In this document: positions 17,070-25,770 of the stretch, in pieces
Layout of the letters: each line of letters starts with the position of its first letter
How positions within the stretch are numbered: position 1 is the stretch's first letter
Assembly (NCBI GenBank): GCA_040226215.1
Contig: JAVKFF010000144.1
Location: 30,328-94,327, forward strand
Origin: JAVKFF01 sp040226215
Lineage (GTDB): Bacteria; Pseudomonadota; Alphaproteobacteria; DSM-16000; Inquilinaceae
DNA: 64,000 bases
Direction: 5' to 3'
Program-made: the position numbers and the translations under genes
Notes under the pieces: generated by a model
The model's input: only the letters and a program-made list of their open reading frames with translations
Databases searched by the model: none
Told to the model about the DNA's origin: nothing

Positions 17070-17840
17070 TCACACCACCGGCAGCACCCTTCGCACCAGG
17101 GCCGCGGCGCCATCGGCGACCGCATCGACGAAGGCGACGAAGTCGAGATGGCTGTCGGCGCCGGCGAGGTCGGAGACGGTGCGCAGCACCAGCCACGGCA
17201 CGCCCAGCGCCGCGGCGGTCTGGGCGATGGCGGCCCCCTCCATCTCGACCGCCAGCCCCGCCGTCTCGTCGGCCAGCCGGTCGCGGCTGACCGCGCAGTT
17301 GACGAACTGGTCGCCGGACAGCACCGGGCCGTAATGCAGGGCCGGCCTGTAGTCCCGTCCGCCGACCGCGAAGGGCGGCGGCCGCCAGTCGCCGACCGCG
17401 CCCCTGACCCGCGCCAGCAGGTCCGCCGCCAGGTCGTAGCCATGCTCGGTCGGCACGCCCGGCAGTGGCGGCAGACCCGGCTGGTAGCGCACCAGGCGCC
17501 CGTCCACCAGCGCGCCGTAGTCGTGCTGGATCGCCCGGGTCGCCACAACGGCATCGCCGATGCCGAGCCGCGGCACCATCGCCCCCGCAACGCCGGAGCA
17601 GATCACCGCCCGGCAGCCCAGCTCCTCGACCAGCAGGGTGGTGGCGATGGCCGCGTTGACCTTGCCGATGCCCGACATCACCGCGACCACCGGCCGACCG
17701 TCTATCGTACCGGCATGGAAGGCGCGGCCGGCGACGGTCAGCATCGGCCGGCGATCGAGTTCGCCGGCGAAGCAGGCGAACTCCCGCTCCATGGCCAGGA
17801 TCAGGCCGGTCGGCTGGGTCGGCGGTGCCGGATCGCTCAT
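17070..17840 (-). CDS. 5'-methylthioadenosine/S-adenosylhomocysteine nucleosidase-family protein
   Basis: A 256-aa nucleoside phosphorylase-fold protein, best read as an MTA/SAH nucleosidase that clears by-products of SAM-dependent reactions. Visible motifs are VMSGIGKVNAAIATTLL, VICSGVAGAM near residue 80, the purine/ribose-binding AVEMEGAAIAQTA (about 197-209) and WLVLRTVSDLAG with the catalytic Asp. The family also contains hopanoid-associated phosphorylases and futalosine hydrolases, and the proline-rich insertion at about 120-170 is longer than in E. coli MtnN, so the substrate is not certain. The rhomboid gene lies 19 nt upstream on the same strand. Confidence 0.8.
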   Translation of the reverse strand: MSDPAPPTQPTGLILAMEREFACFAGELDRRPMLTVAGRAFHAGTIDGRPVVAVMSGIGKVNAAIATTLLVEELGCRAVICSGVAGAMVPRLGIGDAVVATRAIQHDYGALVDGRLVRYQPGLPPLPGVPTEHGYDLAADLLARVRGAVGDWRPPPFAVGGRDYRPALHYGPVLSGDQFVNCAVSRDRLADETAGLAVEMEGAAIAQTAAALGVPWLVLRTVSDLAGADSHLDFVAFVDAVADGAAALVRRVLPVV

Positions 17841-17859
17841 GGATGGCGTCCGCCGGGGG

Positions 17860-18708
17860 TCACAACAGGCCGAGGACGATGAAGACCGTGACGCCGAAGG
17901 CGAGCGCCTTGGCGATCACCAGGACCTGCCGGTCCGCCATCCGGTCATAGGCGGAATCCGTCGGCGCCAACAGCCAGCGGAACACCCCGCTGACGCCGTA
18001 GCTGCCATAGCGCGCCGAGGGCTGGAACAGCGCCACGTCCGGCTTCCTGATCAGCCCGATCAGCGCCATGCCGCCGGCGAAACCGCCGATATGCGCCCAC
18101 CAGGCCACGCCGGTGTCGGCCACGTCCTTGACCGAGGCCAGCAGCGGCTCGAAGCCGAAATAGAGGTTGATCAGGATATGCGCGCCGACGGCCAGTCCCG
18201 CCGGCACCACCAGCGGCAGGCGCCCGAGGATGATCACCAGCACCCAGGCGCGCGGGTGCAGCAGGAGGTAGGCGCCCATCACCCCGGCGATGGCACCGCT
18301 GGCGCCGATCACCGGCGTCATCGGGATGGCCGACATCACCCCGTGCGCGAGATTGCCCAGCACGCCAATGGCGACGAAGAAGCCGAGATAGCGCCCGTGG
18401 CCGACCGCATCCTCCACATTGTCGCCGAAGACCCAAAGGATCAGCATGTTGCCCGCGAGGTGCAGCAGGTCGCCATGCATGAACACCGCGGTGACGGCGC
18501 GCAGCCACCAGGGCGTGTCGGCCAGCGGCGGCGGCATGGCGGCAGCGTCGAAAAACTGCGCGGGAAAGAAGCCGTAGTCGAGGATCGACGGGGCATCGAG
18601 AAAATACTGGCCGGCGAACACCACGCAGCACAACACGATCAGCCCGTGGTTCACCCACGGCGTCTTGATGTGGACGCGCGGATTGCCGTCGCTCAGGACC
18701 AGGATCAT
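17860..18708 (-). CDS. Rhomboid-family intramembrane serine protease
   Basis: A 282-aa inner-membrane protease with about six helices. The catalytic serine is in VIGASGAIAGVMGAYLLLHPRA and the catalytic histidine in WWAHIGGFAGGMALIGL. The oxyanion/packing motif HLAGNMLILWVFGDNVEDAVG is at about 84-104. The long periplasmic L1 loop and a C-terminal helix are present. Substrates are unknown. It is probably co-transcribed with the nucleosidase gene 19 nt downstream. Confidence 0.92.
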   Translation of the reverse strand: MILVLSDGNPRVHIKTPWVNHGLIVLCCVVFAGQYFLDAPSILDYGFFPAQFFDAAAMPPPLADTPWWLRAVTAVFMHGDLLHLAGNMLILWVFGDNVEDAVGHGRYLGFFVAIGVLGNLAHGVMSAIPMTPVIGASGAIAGVMGAYLLLHPRAWVLVIILGRLPLVVPAGLAVGAHILINLYFGFEPLLASVKDVADTGVAWWAHIGGFAGGMALIGLIRKPDVALFQPSARYGSYGVSGVFRWLLAPTDSAYDRMADRQVLVIAKALAFGVTVFIVLGLL

Positions 18709-18786
18709 CGCCGGCCGCCCCTCCCCTCAGTGCCGCCATGGTTCCCGCATTCGCGTCATTCGGCAAGCGCGAATGGGTGTCCGGTC

Positions 18787-19386
18787 CTAGTCCCGTCCCC
18801 CTTCCAGGAGACGCAGCGCGTAGGCACGGATGTCGGCAGGCCAATCCGCCATCTCGCGGTCGAGCTTGGCCCGGTCGCCGGCGAACAGCGCGCGGGCCGC
18901 CTCCTCGAAGCGAGGCAGGTCGCCTGCCAGCGCCGACATGAAGCGATAGGCCGCCTCGCGCGCCGCCCTGGTCCGGTCCAGTTCGCCGGACTCCCGCCTG
19001 GCCGCATCGACCAGCCGCCGCAGCGCCGCGGAGGCGCCGCCCGGCTGACCGGCCAGCCAGTCCCAGTGGCGCGGCAGCAGCGTGACCTCGCGCGCCACCA
19101 CGCCCATTCTGGGCCGGCCGCGGCCGCGCTGGGTCTGGGTCCCGGCCTCCGATGAGGTTTCGGTCTCCGCGCCCGGCACAACCGCGTAGCGCCAGGCGAC
19201 CGACACCGCGTCACCGCTGAGGTCGAGATCCACGACCCGGCCCGTGGCATCGTCGAAGACGAGGATGCCGGCCGTCTGCTCGGCATCGAGCACGCGCTTG
19301 ACGGCGCTCGCCACGTCGCCGAGCGCTCCGGCGGCCAGCCTGGAGCCATTCATGAAAGCGGTCACATTCCGCATGTTCCGTGCCAT
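18787..19386 (-). CDS. DUF2239 family protein
   Basis: A 199-aa soluble protein of unknown function. The family signature is visible in the second half: RGRPRMGVVAREVTLLPRHW followed by DWLAGQPGGASAALRRLVDAARR, then a helical tail. No catalytic motif is evident. It is transcribed away from a GIY-YIG gene; the gap between them contains a promoter-like site embedded in two direct repeats (19434-19472), which suggests tight control by a dedicated repressor. Confidence 0.85.
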   Translation of the reverse strand: MARNMRNVTAFMNGSRLAAGALGDVASAVKRVLDAEQTAGILVFDDATGRVVDLDLSGDAVSVAWRYAVVPGAETETSSEAGTQTQRGRGRPRMGVVAREVTLLPRHWDWLAGQPGGASAALRRLVDAARRESGELDRTRAAREAAYRFMSALAGDLPRFEEAARALFAGDRAKLDREMADWPADIRAYALRLLEGGRD

Positions 19387-19426
19387 CGGCCGGTCGTCCC
19401 TGATATGCCTGAATCCGTAGCGCCCC

Positions 19427-19472
19427 TATTTATATCCGGGCAAAAATATGTCAATAACATCCGGGTAAAAAT
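19427..19472 (-). promoter_or_regulatory. Promoter of the DUF2239 gene with paired direct-repeat operator
   Basis: ATCCGGGCAAAAAT (19434-19447) and ATCCGGGTAAAAAT (19459-19472) are 13/14 identical and 25 bp apart. On the minus strand TTGACA (19449-19454) lies exactly between them, and TAAATA (19427-19432) follows after 16 nt as a -10. One repeat therefore sits in the promoter spacer and the other just upstream of the -35, a typical repressor layout. The binding protein is unknown. Confidence 0.6.
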
Positions 19473-19498
19473 TCCAGCACTCCACGAGAGCGACAGCC

Positions 19499-19837
19499 AT
19501 GACCCCGCCGATCGACCGCAAGGCCGCCATCGCCGCCTACAAGGAACGTCGGGACACACCCGGCATCGTCGCCCTGCGCATCGCTGGCGGTCTCTGGATC
19601 GGCGCCACACCGACCCTGGACAAGGCCGAGAACCGCCATCGCTTCATGCTGCGCCTCGGCCAGCATGCCTCGCCGACATTGCAGGCCGCCTGGCGGGATC
19701 ATGGCGACGATGCCCTCTCCTTCGAGGTGCTCGAACGGCAGGCGGACGCGGACGAACGGGATCCACGCCGCATCCGGACCTGGCTGAAGAAGCGGCAGGC
19801 GGACTGGTGCGCCCGCCTTGGCGGCGTGGCGGTCTGA
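19499..19837 (+). CDS. Small GIY-YIG nuclease-family-like protein
   Basis: A 112-aa protein matching a compact alphaproteobacterial family annotated as GIY-YIG nuclease family. It opens MTPPIDRKAAIAAYKERRDTPG and continues LRIAGGLWIGATPTLDKAENR, RLGQHASPTLQAAWRDHG and SFEVLERQ. The GIY and YIG strands are degenerate (GIVALRI...LWIGATP) and the usual catalytic Tyr/Glu arrangement is not clear, so nuclease activity is doubtful. It is divergent from DUF2239 and lies 86 nt before the Lhr helicase gene, so the two may share a transcript. Confidence 0.7.
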   Translation: MTPPIDRKAAIAAYKERRDTPGIVALRIAGGLWIGATPTLDKAENRHRFMLRLGQHASPTLQAAWRDHGDDALSFEVLERQADADERDPRRIRTWLKKRQADWCARLGGVAV

Positions 19838-19923
19838 CCGGATCGGCGGACATTGGGCCCGACGCCCCTACCAATCGCCGGCTTTGTGCTCTAAATGTTC
19901 TCCTCCATGAGGAGACTTCGCCG

Positions 19924-22422
19924 ATGGACGACCCGCTGAGCCGCGACGCGCCGGCGCCGGGGCTGCTGCCGCCGAATTTCGCCGGCTGGTTCGCCCATCG
20001 CGGCTGGCGTCTGCGCGCCCATCAGGCAGCGATGGTCGAGGCCGCTGGCGGGGGCGAGAACGCGTTGCTGATCGCGCCGACCGGCGGCGGCAAGACACTG
20101 GCCGGCTTCCTGCCTTCCCTGATCGAGCTCTCCGAGCGGCCCCGCCCGGGCCTGCACACGCTCTACATTTCGCCCTTGAAGGCGCTGGCGGTCGACATCC
20201 ATCGCAACCTGGAACAGCCCATCGCCGAGCTGCGCCTGCCGATCCGCCACGAGACGCGCACCGGCGATACGCCGCAGGCCAAGCGCGAGCGCCAGCGCAA
20301 GAACCCGCCCAACATGCTGATGACCACGCCGGAGAGCCTGGCCCTGCTGCTCTCCTATCCAGACGCGACGCGCATCTTCGGCGGGCTGGCGACCGTCATC
20401 GTCGACGAGCTTCACGCGCTTGCCGGCACCAAGCGCGGCGACCTGCTGGCGCTCGGCCTGGCCCGGCTCTCCCTGGTCGCCCCGGCGCATCGCCGCGTCG
20501 GCCTGTCGGCCACCGTCGCCCATCCCGACGCCCTGGTCGCCTGGTTGTCGAAACAGGGCCGGGCGGAGGCCGGCGACGTCCGTCTGATCGAAGGCGGCGG
20601 CGGCGCCGAGGCATCGGTCGAGATCCTGGAGACGGCCGAGCGCCTGCCCTGGTCGGGCCATATGGGCCACCACTCGATCGCCGAGGTCTACGAGCGGCTC
20701 TCCCGGGCCAGGACCACCATCGTCTTCGTCAACACCCGGGCCCAGGCCGAGATCATCTTCCAGGAGCTCTGGCGCATAAACGAGGCCAGCCTGCCCATCG
20801 CCCTACACCACGGCTCGCTGGCGCGCGAGCAGCGGCGCAAGGTCGAGGCGGCGATGGCGTCCGGCCAGCTGCGCGCGGTCGTGGCCACCTCCTCGCTCGA
20901 CCTCGGAATCGACTGGGCCGCCGTCGACCAGGTCATCCAGGTCGGCGCGCCCAAGGGGGTCAGCCGCCTGCTGCAGCGCATCGGCCGCTCGAACCACAGG
21001 CTCGACGAGCCGAGCCGCGCGCAGCTGGTGCCCGCCAACCGCTTCGAGGGGCGGGAGTGCAGCGCCGCGCGCGACGGCGTGCGCGAGATGACGCTGGATG
21101 GCGACCGGCCGCAGCCCGGCGGCCTCGACGTGCTGGCCCAGCACGTGCTCGGCATGGCCTGCAGCGGACCCTTCGCCGCCGATGACCTCCATGCCGAAGT
21201 CAGGCGGGCGGCCCCCTATGCCGACCTCGCCCGCAAGGATTTCGACGACGTGCTCGACTTCGTGGCGACCGGCGGCTACGCGCTGGGCAGCTACGACAAG
21301 TTCCGCCATCTCCGGCGCGAGGAAGACGGCCGCTACGTCGCTGCCGGGCCACGCGTCGCCCAGCTCTACCGCATGAATGTCGGCACCATCGTGGAGGCGG
21401 AGGTCTACAAGGTGCGGCTGGGCCGCGGCCGGATCCTCGGCGAGATCGAGGAATACTTCGTCAATTCCCTCACACCAGGCGACACCTTCATCTTCTCAGG
21501 CCAGCTGCTGACCTTCCAGCGGCTGGAGGAGACGACCTGCGTGGTCAGCCGCGGCGGCAATGGCGGCGAACCGAGGGTCCCGGCCTATGGCGGCGGGCGT
21601 CTGCCGCTCACCACCCATCTCGCCGACCGGGTGCGCGCGCTGCTCGCCGATCCCGATGCCTGGGCCCGTTTCCCGGGCCAGGTCCGCGAATGGCTGCGCC
21701 TGCAGCGCTGGCGCTCCGTCATGCCGCGGGCCGACGGCCTGCTGGTCGAGACCTTCCCGCGCGGCAACAAGCATTTCCTCGTCGCCTACTGCTTCGAGGG
21801 CCGCAACGCCCACCAGACGCTGGGCATGCTGCTGACCAGGCGCATGGAACGCGCCGGCCTGCGCCCGCTGGGCTTCGTCGCCACCGACTACGTCATCGCC
21901 ACCTGGAGCCTGAACGAGCCCACGGACATCGACGATCTGTTCGCCGAGGACATGCTGGGAGACGACCTGGAGGAGTGGATGGACGAGAGCTCCCTGCTGC
22001 GCCGCACCTTCCGCAACGTCGCCATCATCGCCGGCCTGATCGAGCGGCGCCATCCGGGGCTGGAGAAATCGGGTCGCCAGGTGACCTTCTCCGCCGACCT
22101 GATCTACGACGTGCTGCGCCGGCACGAACCCGACCACGTGCTCCTGCGCGCCACCCGCCTCGACGCCGCCAAGGGGCTGACCGATATCGGCCGCCTCGCC
22201 GGCATGCTGGCCCGCGTCAAGGGCCGCATCACCCACCGCCGGCTCGACCGGGTGTCACCGCTCGCCGTGCCGATCCTGCTGGAGGTCGGGCGGGAGCAGG
22301 TGCGTGGCGATGCCCATGACGCGCTGCTGGCGGAGACCGAGGACGACCTCGTCGCCGAGGCGACGGCCGGCCTGATGGACCGGCGCGGCGACCAGGCGCC
22401 GCTGCCCTGGGCGGACCTCTGA
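19924..22422 (+). CDS. lhr: Lhr-type ligase-associated DEXH-box DNA helicase
   Basis: An 832-aa SF2 helicase of the Lhr-Core type, a 3'-to-5' DNA translocase. Walker A is APTGGGKT (51-58), the DEXH box DELH (161-164), motif III SAT (195-197), motif VI QRIGRSNHR (351-359). The Lhr winged-helix and Lhr C-terminal domains follow (TIVEAEVYKVRLGRGRILG, RGNKHFLVAYCFEGRNAHQTL). Length fits Lhr-Core, without the extra tail of long Lhr. The ATG at 19924 has AGGAG upstream; the frame is open far upstream but that part is out of character. In relatives it clusters with the ligase, exonuclease and PdeM genes found elsewhere in this window. A one-mismatch LexA-like site (GTGC-N7-GTTC) precedes it. Confidence 0.93.
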   Translation: MDDPLSRDAPAPGLLPPNFAGWFAHRGWRLRAHQAAMVEAAGGGENALLIAPTGGGKTLAGFLPSLIELSERPRPGLHTLYISPLKALAVDIHRNLEQPIAELRLPIRHETRTGDTPQAKRERQRKNPPNMLMTTPESLALLLSYPDATRIFGGLATVIVDELHALAGTKRGDLLALGLARLSLVAPAHRRVGLSATVAHPDALVAWLSKQGRAEAGDVRLIEGGGGAEASVEILETAERLPWSGHMGHHSIAEVYERLSRARTTIVFVNTRAQAEIIFQELWRINEASLPIALHHGSLAREQRRKVEAAMASGQLRAVVATSSLDLGIDWAAVDQVIQVGAPKGVSRLLQRIGRSNHRLDEPSRAQLVPANRFEGRECSAARDGVREMTLDGDRPQPGGLDVLAQHVLGMACSGPFAADDLHAEVRRAAPYADLARKDFDDVLDFVATGGYALGSYDKFRHLRREEDGRYVAAGPRVAQLYRMNVGTIVEAEVYKVRLGRGRILGEIEEYFVNSLTPGDTFIFSGQLLTFQRLEETTCVVSRGGNGGEPRVPAYGGGRLPLTTHLADRVRALLADPDAWARFPGQVREWLRLQRWRSVMPRADGLLVETFPRGNKHFLVAYCFEGRNAHQTLGMLLTRRMERAGLRPLGFVATDYVIATWSLNEPTDIDDLFAEDMLGDDLEEWMDESSLLRRTFRNVAIIAGLIERRHPGLEKSGRQVTFSADLIYDVLRRHEPDHVLLRATRLDAAKGLTDIGRLAGMLARVKGRITHRRLDRVSPLAVPILLEVGREQVRGDAHDALLAETEDDLVAEATAGLMDRRGDQAPLPWADL

Positions 22423-22431
22423 GCGCACCTT

Positions 22432-22917
22432 TCAGTCGAGGTCCAGGCGGAATTTCAGGAAGCGGCTGCCGTCATAGTCGACCTCGCCGACGGGGCGCGC
22501 GCCCAGCCGATCGAGCCCGCCCAGATGCCGGCGCGAGGGCGGCAGCAGGAAGGTGACGTACGGGATGCGCGCCTCTTCGCGGGCGAAGGCGAACGCCTGC
22601 CGGGTGATGCGCATGCCGAGCCCGAAGCGGTCAGGCTTCAGTACCAGCCCGTAGTCCCACTCCTCGCCCTCCTTCTGGAAGCCGCCCCAGCCGACATAGG
22701 CGCCCTCGGCCAGGATCGCCCAGTGGCCGAGGCCGTCCCGCTCCCAGCACGCCTCCTTCGCCCGCACGAAGGCGGCACAGGTCTCATGGTCCCAACCGTC
22801 CTTCGCCAGCGGCATGTGCGCGGTGACCCGGGGGTCGGACATATGCCGGATGATCTCCTCGGGCGCGATCGCCGTCAGCCGGGTGAAGGCGATCTCGGGC
22901 GCGGTCTCGTTGGTCAC
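22432..22917 (-). CDS. GNAT-family N-acetyltransferase (RimJ/RimL-like)
   Basis: A protein of about 161 aa, convergent with the helicase gene. GNAT features are FTRLTAIAPEEIIRHMSDPRV, HWAILAEGAYVGWGGFQ, and WDYGLVLKPDRFGLGMRITRQ with the acetyl-CoA loop. The end (RHLGGLDRLGARPVGE) is a standard RimJ-like C-terminus. No ATG is available; GTG at 22917 is preferred since the 30 residues from an upstream GTG at 23007 are Arg/Thr-rich and not domain-like. Acyl acceptor unknown. Confidence 0.8.
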   Translation of the reverse strand: MTNETAPEIAFTRLTAIAPEEIIRHMSDPRVTAHMPLAKDGWDHETCAAFVRAKEACWERDGLGHWAILAEGAYVGWGGFQKEGEEWDYGLVLKPDRFGLGMRITRQAFAFAREEARIPYVTFLLPPSRRHLGGLDRLGARPVGEVDYDGSRFLKFRLDLD

Positions 22918-23068
22918 GGTCGTGGTGGTCCGGGATGGGTTCAGCGCGGATGATCGGCGCCGCGTACCACCATGGTCGCATTCCCGATAGACTTGAATGC
23001 GTTGCACGGCGGACCATCAGACGCATCCACGCAATGGACGCGTCCCGCGATCCTGCGCTCGCCGCACC

Positions 23069-23758
23069 TCAGTCCGCCGGCTCCAGGAACCGCTTGGGCA
23101 TCGCCTCGCGATAGGGGAAGTTCACGAAGTGGGGCCGCGCCTCACGGAGCGTGCGGGCGACGGAGGGTCGCGCCAGCAGCCGCTCGAAATAGGCGTCGAT
23201 CGCCGGGTGGCTGTCCGCGAAGGGTTCGACGATGCCGGCGTAGAACAGCGCCGGCGCGGCGGCGCAGTCGGCCATGCTGAAATCCTCGCCGACGATCCAT
23301 TCGCCGGCTTCGGCCAACCGCCGGTCGAGCGTGTCGTAGGCCGTGCACAGCCCGTCCCGCGCCTCGGCCACGCCGTGCGGATCCGCCGCCCCTTCCGGCC
23401 GCAGCCGGTCGACCACGATCTTCTGCATCGGCACCTGGACATAGGCGTCGAAGAACCGGTCCCACAGGCGAACCTCCAGGCGGGCATCCGGCTCGGCCGG
23501 CAACAGCGGCACCGGTCCCGGATGGTGCCGCGCCAGGTATTCGATGATCACGCTGGTCTCCGGCACCGTCCGGTCGCGCGCGTCGTCGCGCAGGACGGGG
23601 ATCTTGCCGACCGGCCACAACTCGAGGAAGCGGGCGCTGTCGCCGGGATCGGCAAAGTCGACGACCCGCGCCTCGAACGGCGTGTCGTTCTCGTAGAGTG
23701 CGATCAGCACCTTGTGACAGAAGGACGCGAGCGGATGATAGTGCAGTGCGAGGCTCAT
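23069..23758 (-). CDS. Glutathione S-transferase family protein
   Basis: A 229-aa cytosolic GST. The thioredoxin-like N-terminal domain begins MSLALHYHPLASFCHKVLIALYEND (serine/cysteine active-site region at residues 11-13) and contains the GSH-binding VGKIPVLRDD and ETSVIIEYLARHHP (E-T/S motif). The C-terminal helical domain has the conserved GEDFSMADCAAAPALF segment. Substrate unknown. It is divergent from a cupin gene; the gap holds a perfect GTTC-N7-GTTC repeat. Confidence 0.9.
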   Translation of the reverse strand: MSLALHYHPLASFCHKVLIALYENDTPFEARVVDFADPGDSARFLELWPVGKIPVLRDDARDRTVPETSVIIEYLARHHPGPVPLLPAEPDARLEVRLWDRFFDAYVQVPMQKIVVDRLRPEGAADPHGVAEARDGLCTAYDTLDRRLAEAGEWIVGEDFSMADCAAAPALFYAGIVEPFADSHPAIDAYFERLLARPSVARTLREARPHFVNFPYREAMPKRFLEPAD

Positions 23759-23834
23759 CGCGAAGACGGCTCCCTGCCCCACGGCCGGCGTCTCTCCCGA
23801 CCGGAGGCGTCGAAGGACTTTGGGCTCGGACTAT

Positions 23835-23849
23835 GTTCATGTTATGTTC
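23835..23849. promoter_or_regulatory. Candidate alphaproteobacterial LexA (SOS) box
   Basis: GTTC (23835-23838), 7 nt, GTTC (23846-23849): exact match to the direct-repeat LexA box known in alphaproteobacteria (GTTC-N7-GTTC). It lies 30 nt upstream of the cupin gene, behind which pdeM follows, and 76 nt from the divergent GST. At this base composition about one such site per 64 kb is expected by chance, so location rather than match is the argument. Confidence 0.4.
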
Positions 23850-23878
23850 GTGCCCTGTCAAGCGAAGGAACGCGCATC

Positions 23879-24382
23879 ATGACCGACGACGCACGCCCGA
23901 CCGGCCGCGAGCCCGAGAATCGGCCCATCGCCGCGGCGGAGATCCCCTGGGAGGAGTTCCGCCATGGCAGCCGCTACGCCTTGCGCTATCGCCACCTCTC
24001 CGCCGCCACGCCGGGGCAGCCCTACCGGGTCGGCGTGGCGGTGGAGGAACTGCCGCCGGGCAAGCAGAGCTGCCCCGCCCACTATCACACGGCGGAGGAG
24101 GAGCATGTCTATGTGCTCACCGGCGCGCTCACCGTTCGGCTCGGCCGCCGGCGCATCGTGATGAGCGAGGGCGACTATGTCCGTTTCCCGGCCGGTTCGG
24201 CGGAGGAGCATTGCCTGATCAACCACACCGACCGGGCCTGCACCTACCTGGTGATCGGCGAGCGCAACGTCGACGATGTCCGCGTCTACCCCGAGTCCAA
24301 CAAGGTGATGATCGCCCGCACCCGGGAGATCTTCGACCGAGGCACGACGCGCGACTATTGGGATGGCGAGACCGTGGACTGA
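23879..24382 (+). CDS. Cupin-domain protein
   Basis: A 167-aa single cupin. Motif 1 is CPAHYHTAEEEHVYVLTG (two His and Glu metal ligands, about residues 65-82). Motif 2 is GDYVRFPAGSAEEHCLINHT (about 98-117, His ligand). The C-terminal stretch resembles uncharacterised cupins with an ERNVDDVRVYPESNKV tail. No reaction can be assigned. The start has an AAGGAA ribosome site. A candidate LexA box lies just upstream, and pdeM begins 114 nt after its stop. Confidence 0.85.
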   Translation: MTDDARPTGREPENRPIAAAEIPWEEFRHGSRYALRYRHLSAATPGQPYRVGVAVEELPPGKQSCPAHYHTAEEEHVYVLTGALTVRLGRRRIVMSEGDYVRFPAGSAEEHCLINHTDRACTYLVIGERNVDDVRVYPESNKVMIARTREIFDRGTTRDYWDGETVD

Positions 24383-24496
24383 CGCCCGACGCCTGGTCGG
24401 CGCTTGCCGGACGGCGGCCGTCATGCGCTATGGTGCCGATCCCACATCCGGCAGAATCGCCCGACCACGACCGACCACGCACAACGGCAAGACCGC

Positions 24497-25204
24497 ATGG
24501 ATCACCAGCTTTCCTTCTTCGGCCAGACGCTGATCCTGCACCATAGCGGCGCGGCCTATCTGCCGGCGCAAGGCGTGCTCCTCGTCGCCGATCTGCATCT
24601 GGAGAAGGGCAGCGCCTTCGCCGCGAAGGGACGCCACCTGCCGCCCTACGATACCGGCCACACGCTGGCGCGGCTCGCCGCCGTCATCCGGCATTTCTCG
24701 CCCCGGCTGATCGTCTGCCTCGGCGATTCCTTCCACGACGGCGCGGCGCCGTCGCGCATGTCGCCCGGCGACCGTGCTCGCCTCGCCGCCCTGCAGGCCG
24801 GCTGCCGCTGGATCTGGGTCGCCGGCAACCATGACCCGGACCCGGCCGGGGAAATCGGCGGCGAGCGTCGGCCCGATCTGACGCTGGACGGCATCGTCCT
24901 GCGCCACGAGGCCCAGGCCGGCGCCGAGGCCGAGATTTCCGGCCACTACCACCCCAAGGCCGTGATCCAGTCCCGGGTGCGGCGGATCGGCGGCCGCTGC
25001 TTCGCCGGCGACGGCAACCGGCTGATCCTGCCTGCCTTCGGGGCTTATGCCGGTGGCTTGAACGTGCTGTCGCCGGCCTATCGCCGCCTGCTCGCGCGTC
25101 CCTGTCTGGTTCACCTCATCGGACGAGACCGGCTCTACCGCTTTCCCGACAGCGCGCTGCTGCCCGACGCAAGGGAGGACCGGCCTTTCGCCGCGGCGGG
25201 CTGA
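24497..25204 (+). CDS. pdeM: Ligase-associated DNA damage response endonuclease PdeM (metallophosphoesterase)
   Basis: A 235-aa calcineurin-like phosphoesterase with the binuclear metal motifs in order: VADLHLEKGSAF (D, H, about 29-40), CLGDSFHDG (about 74-82), AGNHDPDP (about 113-120), and ISGHYHPKAVI (about 155-165). The K-G-S after DLHLE and the closing lipid-free C-terminus match PdeM, the Mn-dependent DNA nuclease that clusters with Lhr helicase, ligase and exonuclease in other bacteria. The start at 24497 follows family length; upstream codons are junk-like. It lies 114 nt downstream of the cupin and may be read from the same promoter. Confidence 0.92.
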   Translation: MDHQLSFFGQTLILHHSGAAYLPAQGVLLVADLHLEKGSAFAAKGRHLPPYDTGHTLARLAAVIRHFSPRLIVCLGDSFHDGAAPSRMSPGDRARLAALQAGCRWIWVAGNHDPDPAGEIGGERRPDLTLDGIVLRHEAQAGAEAEISGHYHPKAVIQSRVRRIGGRCFAGDGNRLILPAFGAYAGGLNVLSPAYRRLLARPCLVHLIGRDRLYRFPDSALLPDAREDRPFAAAG

Positions 25205-25230
25205 GGCCGGTGCCGGCGTGCGGACATGGA

Positions 25231-25256
25231 AAGGGCCGGCGGCGAACCGCCGGCCC
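25231..25256 (-). terminator. Terminator of the fasciclin gene
   Basis: GGGCCGGCGG (25233-25242), loop CGAA, CCGCCGGCCC (25247-25256). Read on the minus strand the 10-bp stem is followed by TTTCC, 29 nt past the fasciclin stop codon. It lies between convergent genes and could also stop pdeM transcription. Confidence 0.75.
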
Positions 25257-25284
25257 CCCCTCGCGCCATCGCGCGATACACGGC

Positions 25285-25770
25285 CTACTCCATGTCGGGC
25301 ATGATCACCTGGTCGATGACGTGGATCACGCCGTTGTCGGCCATGATGTCCGCGGCGACCACGGTGGCGCCGTCCACCATCACGCCGTCGCCGGTGCCGT
25401 CGACCTCGATGGTGTCGCCCTGCACGCTGGTCAGCTCGACTTCCGCGCCCGCGGCGTCGGCCGCCATCACGGTGCCCGGCACCACGTGATAGGTCAGGAT
25501 CGCCACCAGCTGGTCACGGTTCTCGGGCTGCAGAAGGGTCTCGACCGTGCCTTCGGGCAAGGCTGCAAACGCTTCGTCGGTCGGCGCGAAGACGGTGAAC
25601 GGGCCCTCGCCGCGCAGCGTCTCGACCAGGCCGGCCGCCTCGACAGCGGCGACGAGCGTGGAGAACTGTCCCGCCTCGACCGCGGTGTCGACGATGTCGG
25701 CGGCACCGGCGCTACCGGCGGTCAGGGCGAAGGGGGCGGCGATCAGGGCAATCTTCGAAAACGACTTCAT
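25285..25770 (-). CDS. Secreted fasciclin (FAS1) domain protein
   Basis: A 161-aa exported protein. The Sec signal peptide MKSFSKIALIAAPFALTAGS ends with cleavage near AGA-AD (residue 23). One FAS1 domain follows, with both conserved boxes: GEGPFTVFAPTDEAFAALP (about 54-72) and the H-box/second strand LTYHVVPGTVMAAD, ending NGVIHVIDQVIMP. FAS1 proteins mediate adhesion or bind lipids; the role here is unknown. Its upstream region holds a perfect 16-bp palindrome and it is divergent from the photolyase operon. Confidence 0.92.
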   Translation of the reverse strand: MKSFSKIALIAAPFALTAGSAGAADIVDTAVEAGQFSTLVAAVEAAGLVETLRGEGPFTVFAPTDEAFAALPEGTVETLLQPENRDQLVAILTYHVVPGTVMAADAAGAEVELTSVQGDTIEVDGTGDGVMVDGATVVAADIMADNGVIHVIDQVIMPDME

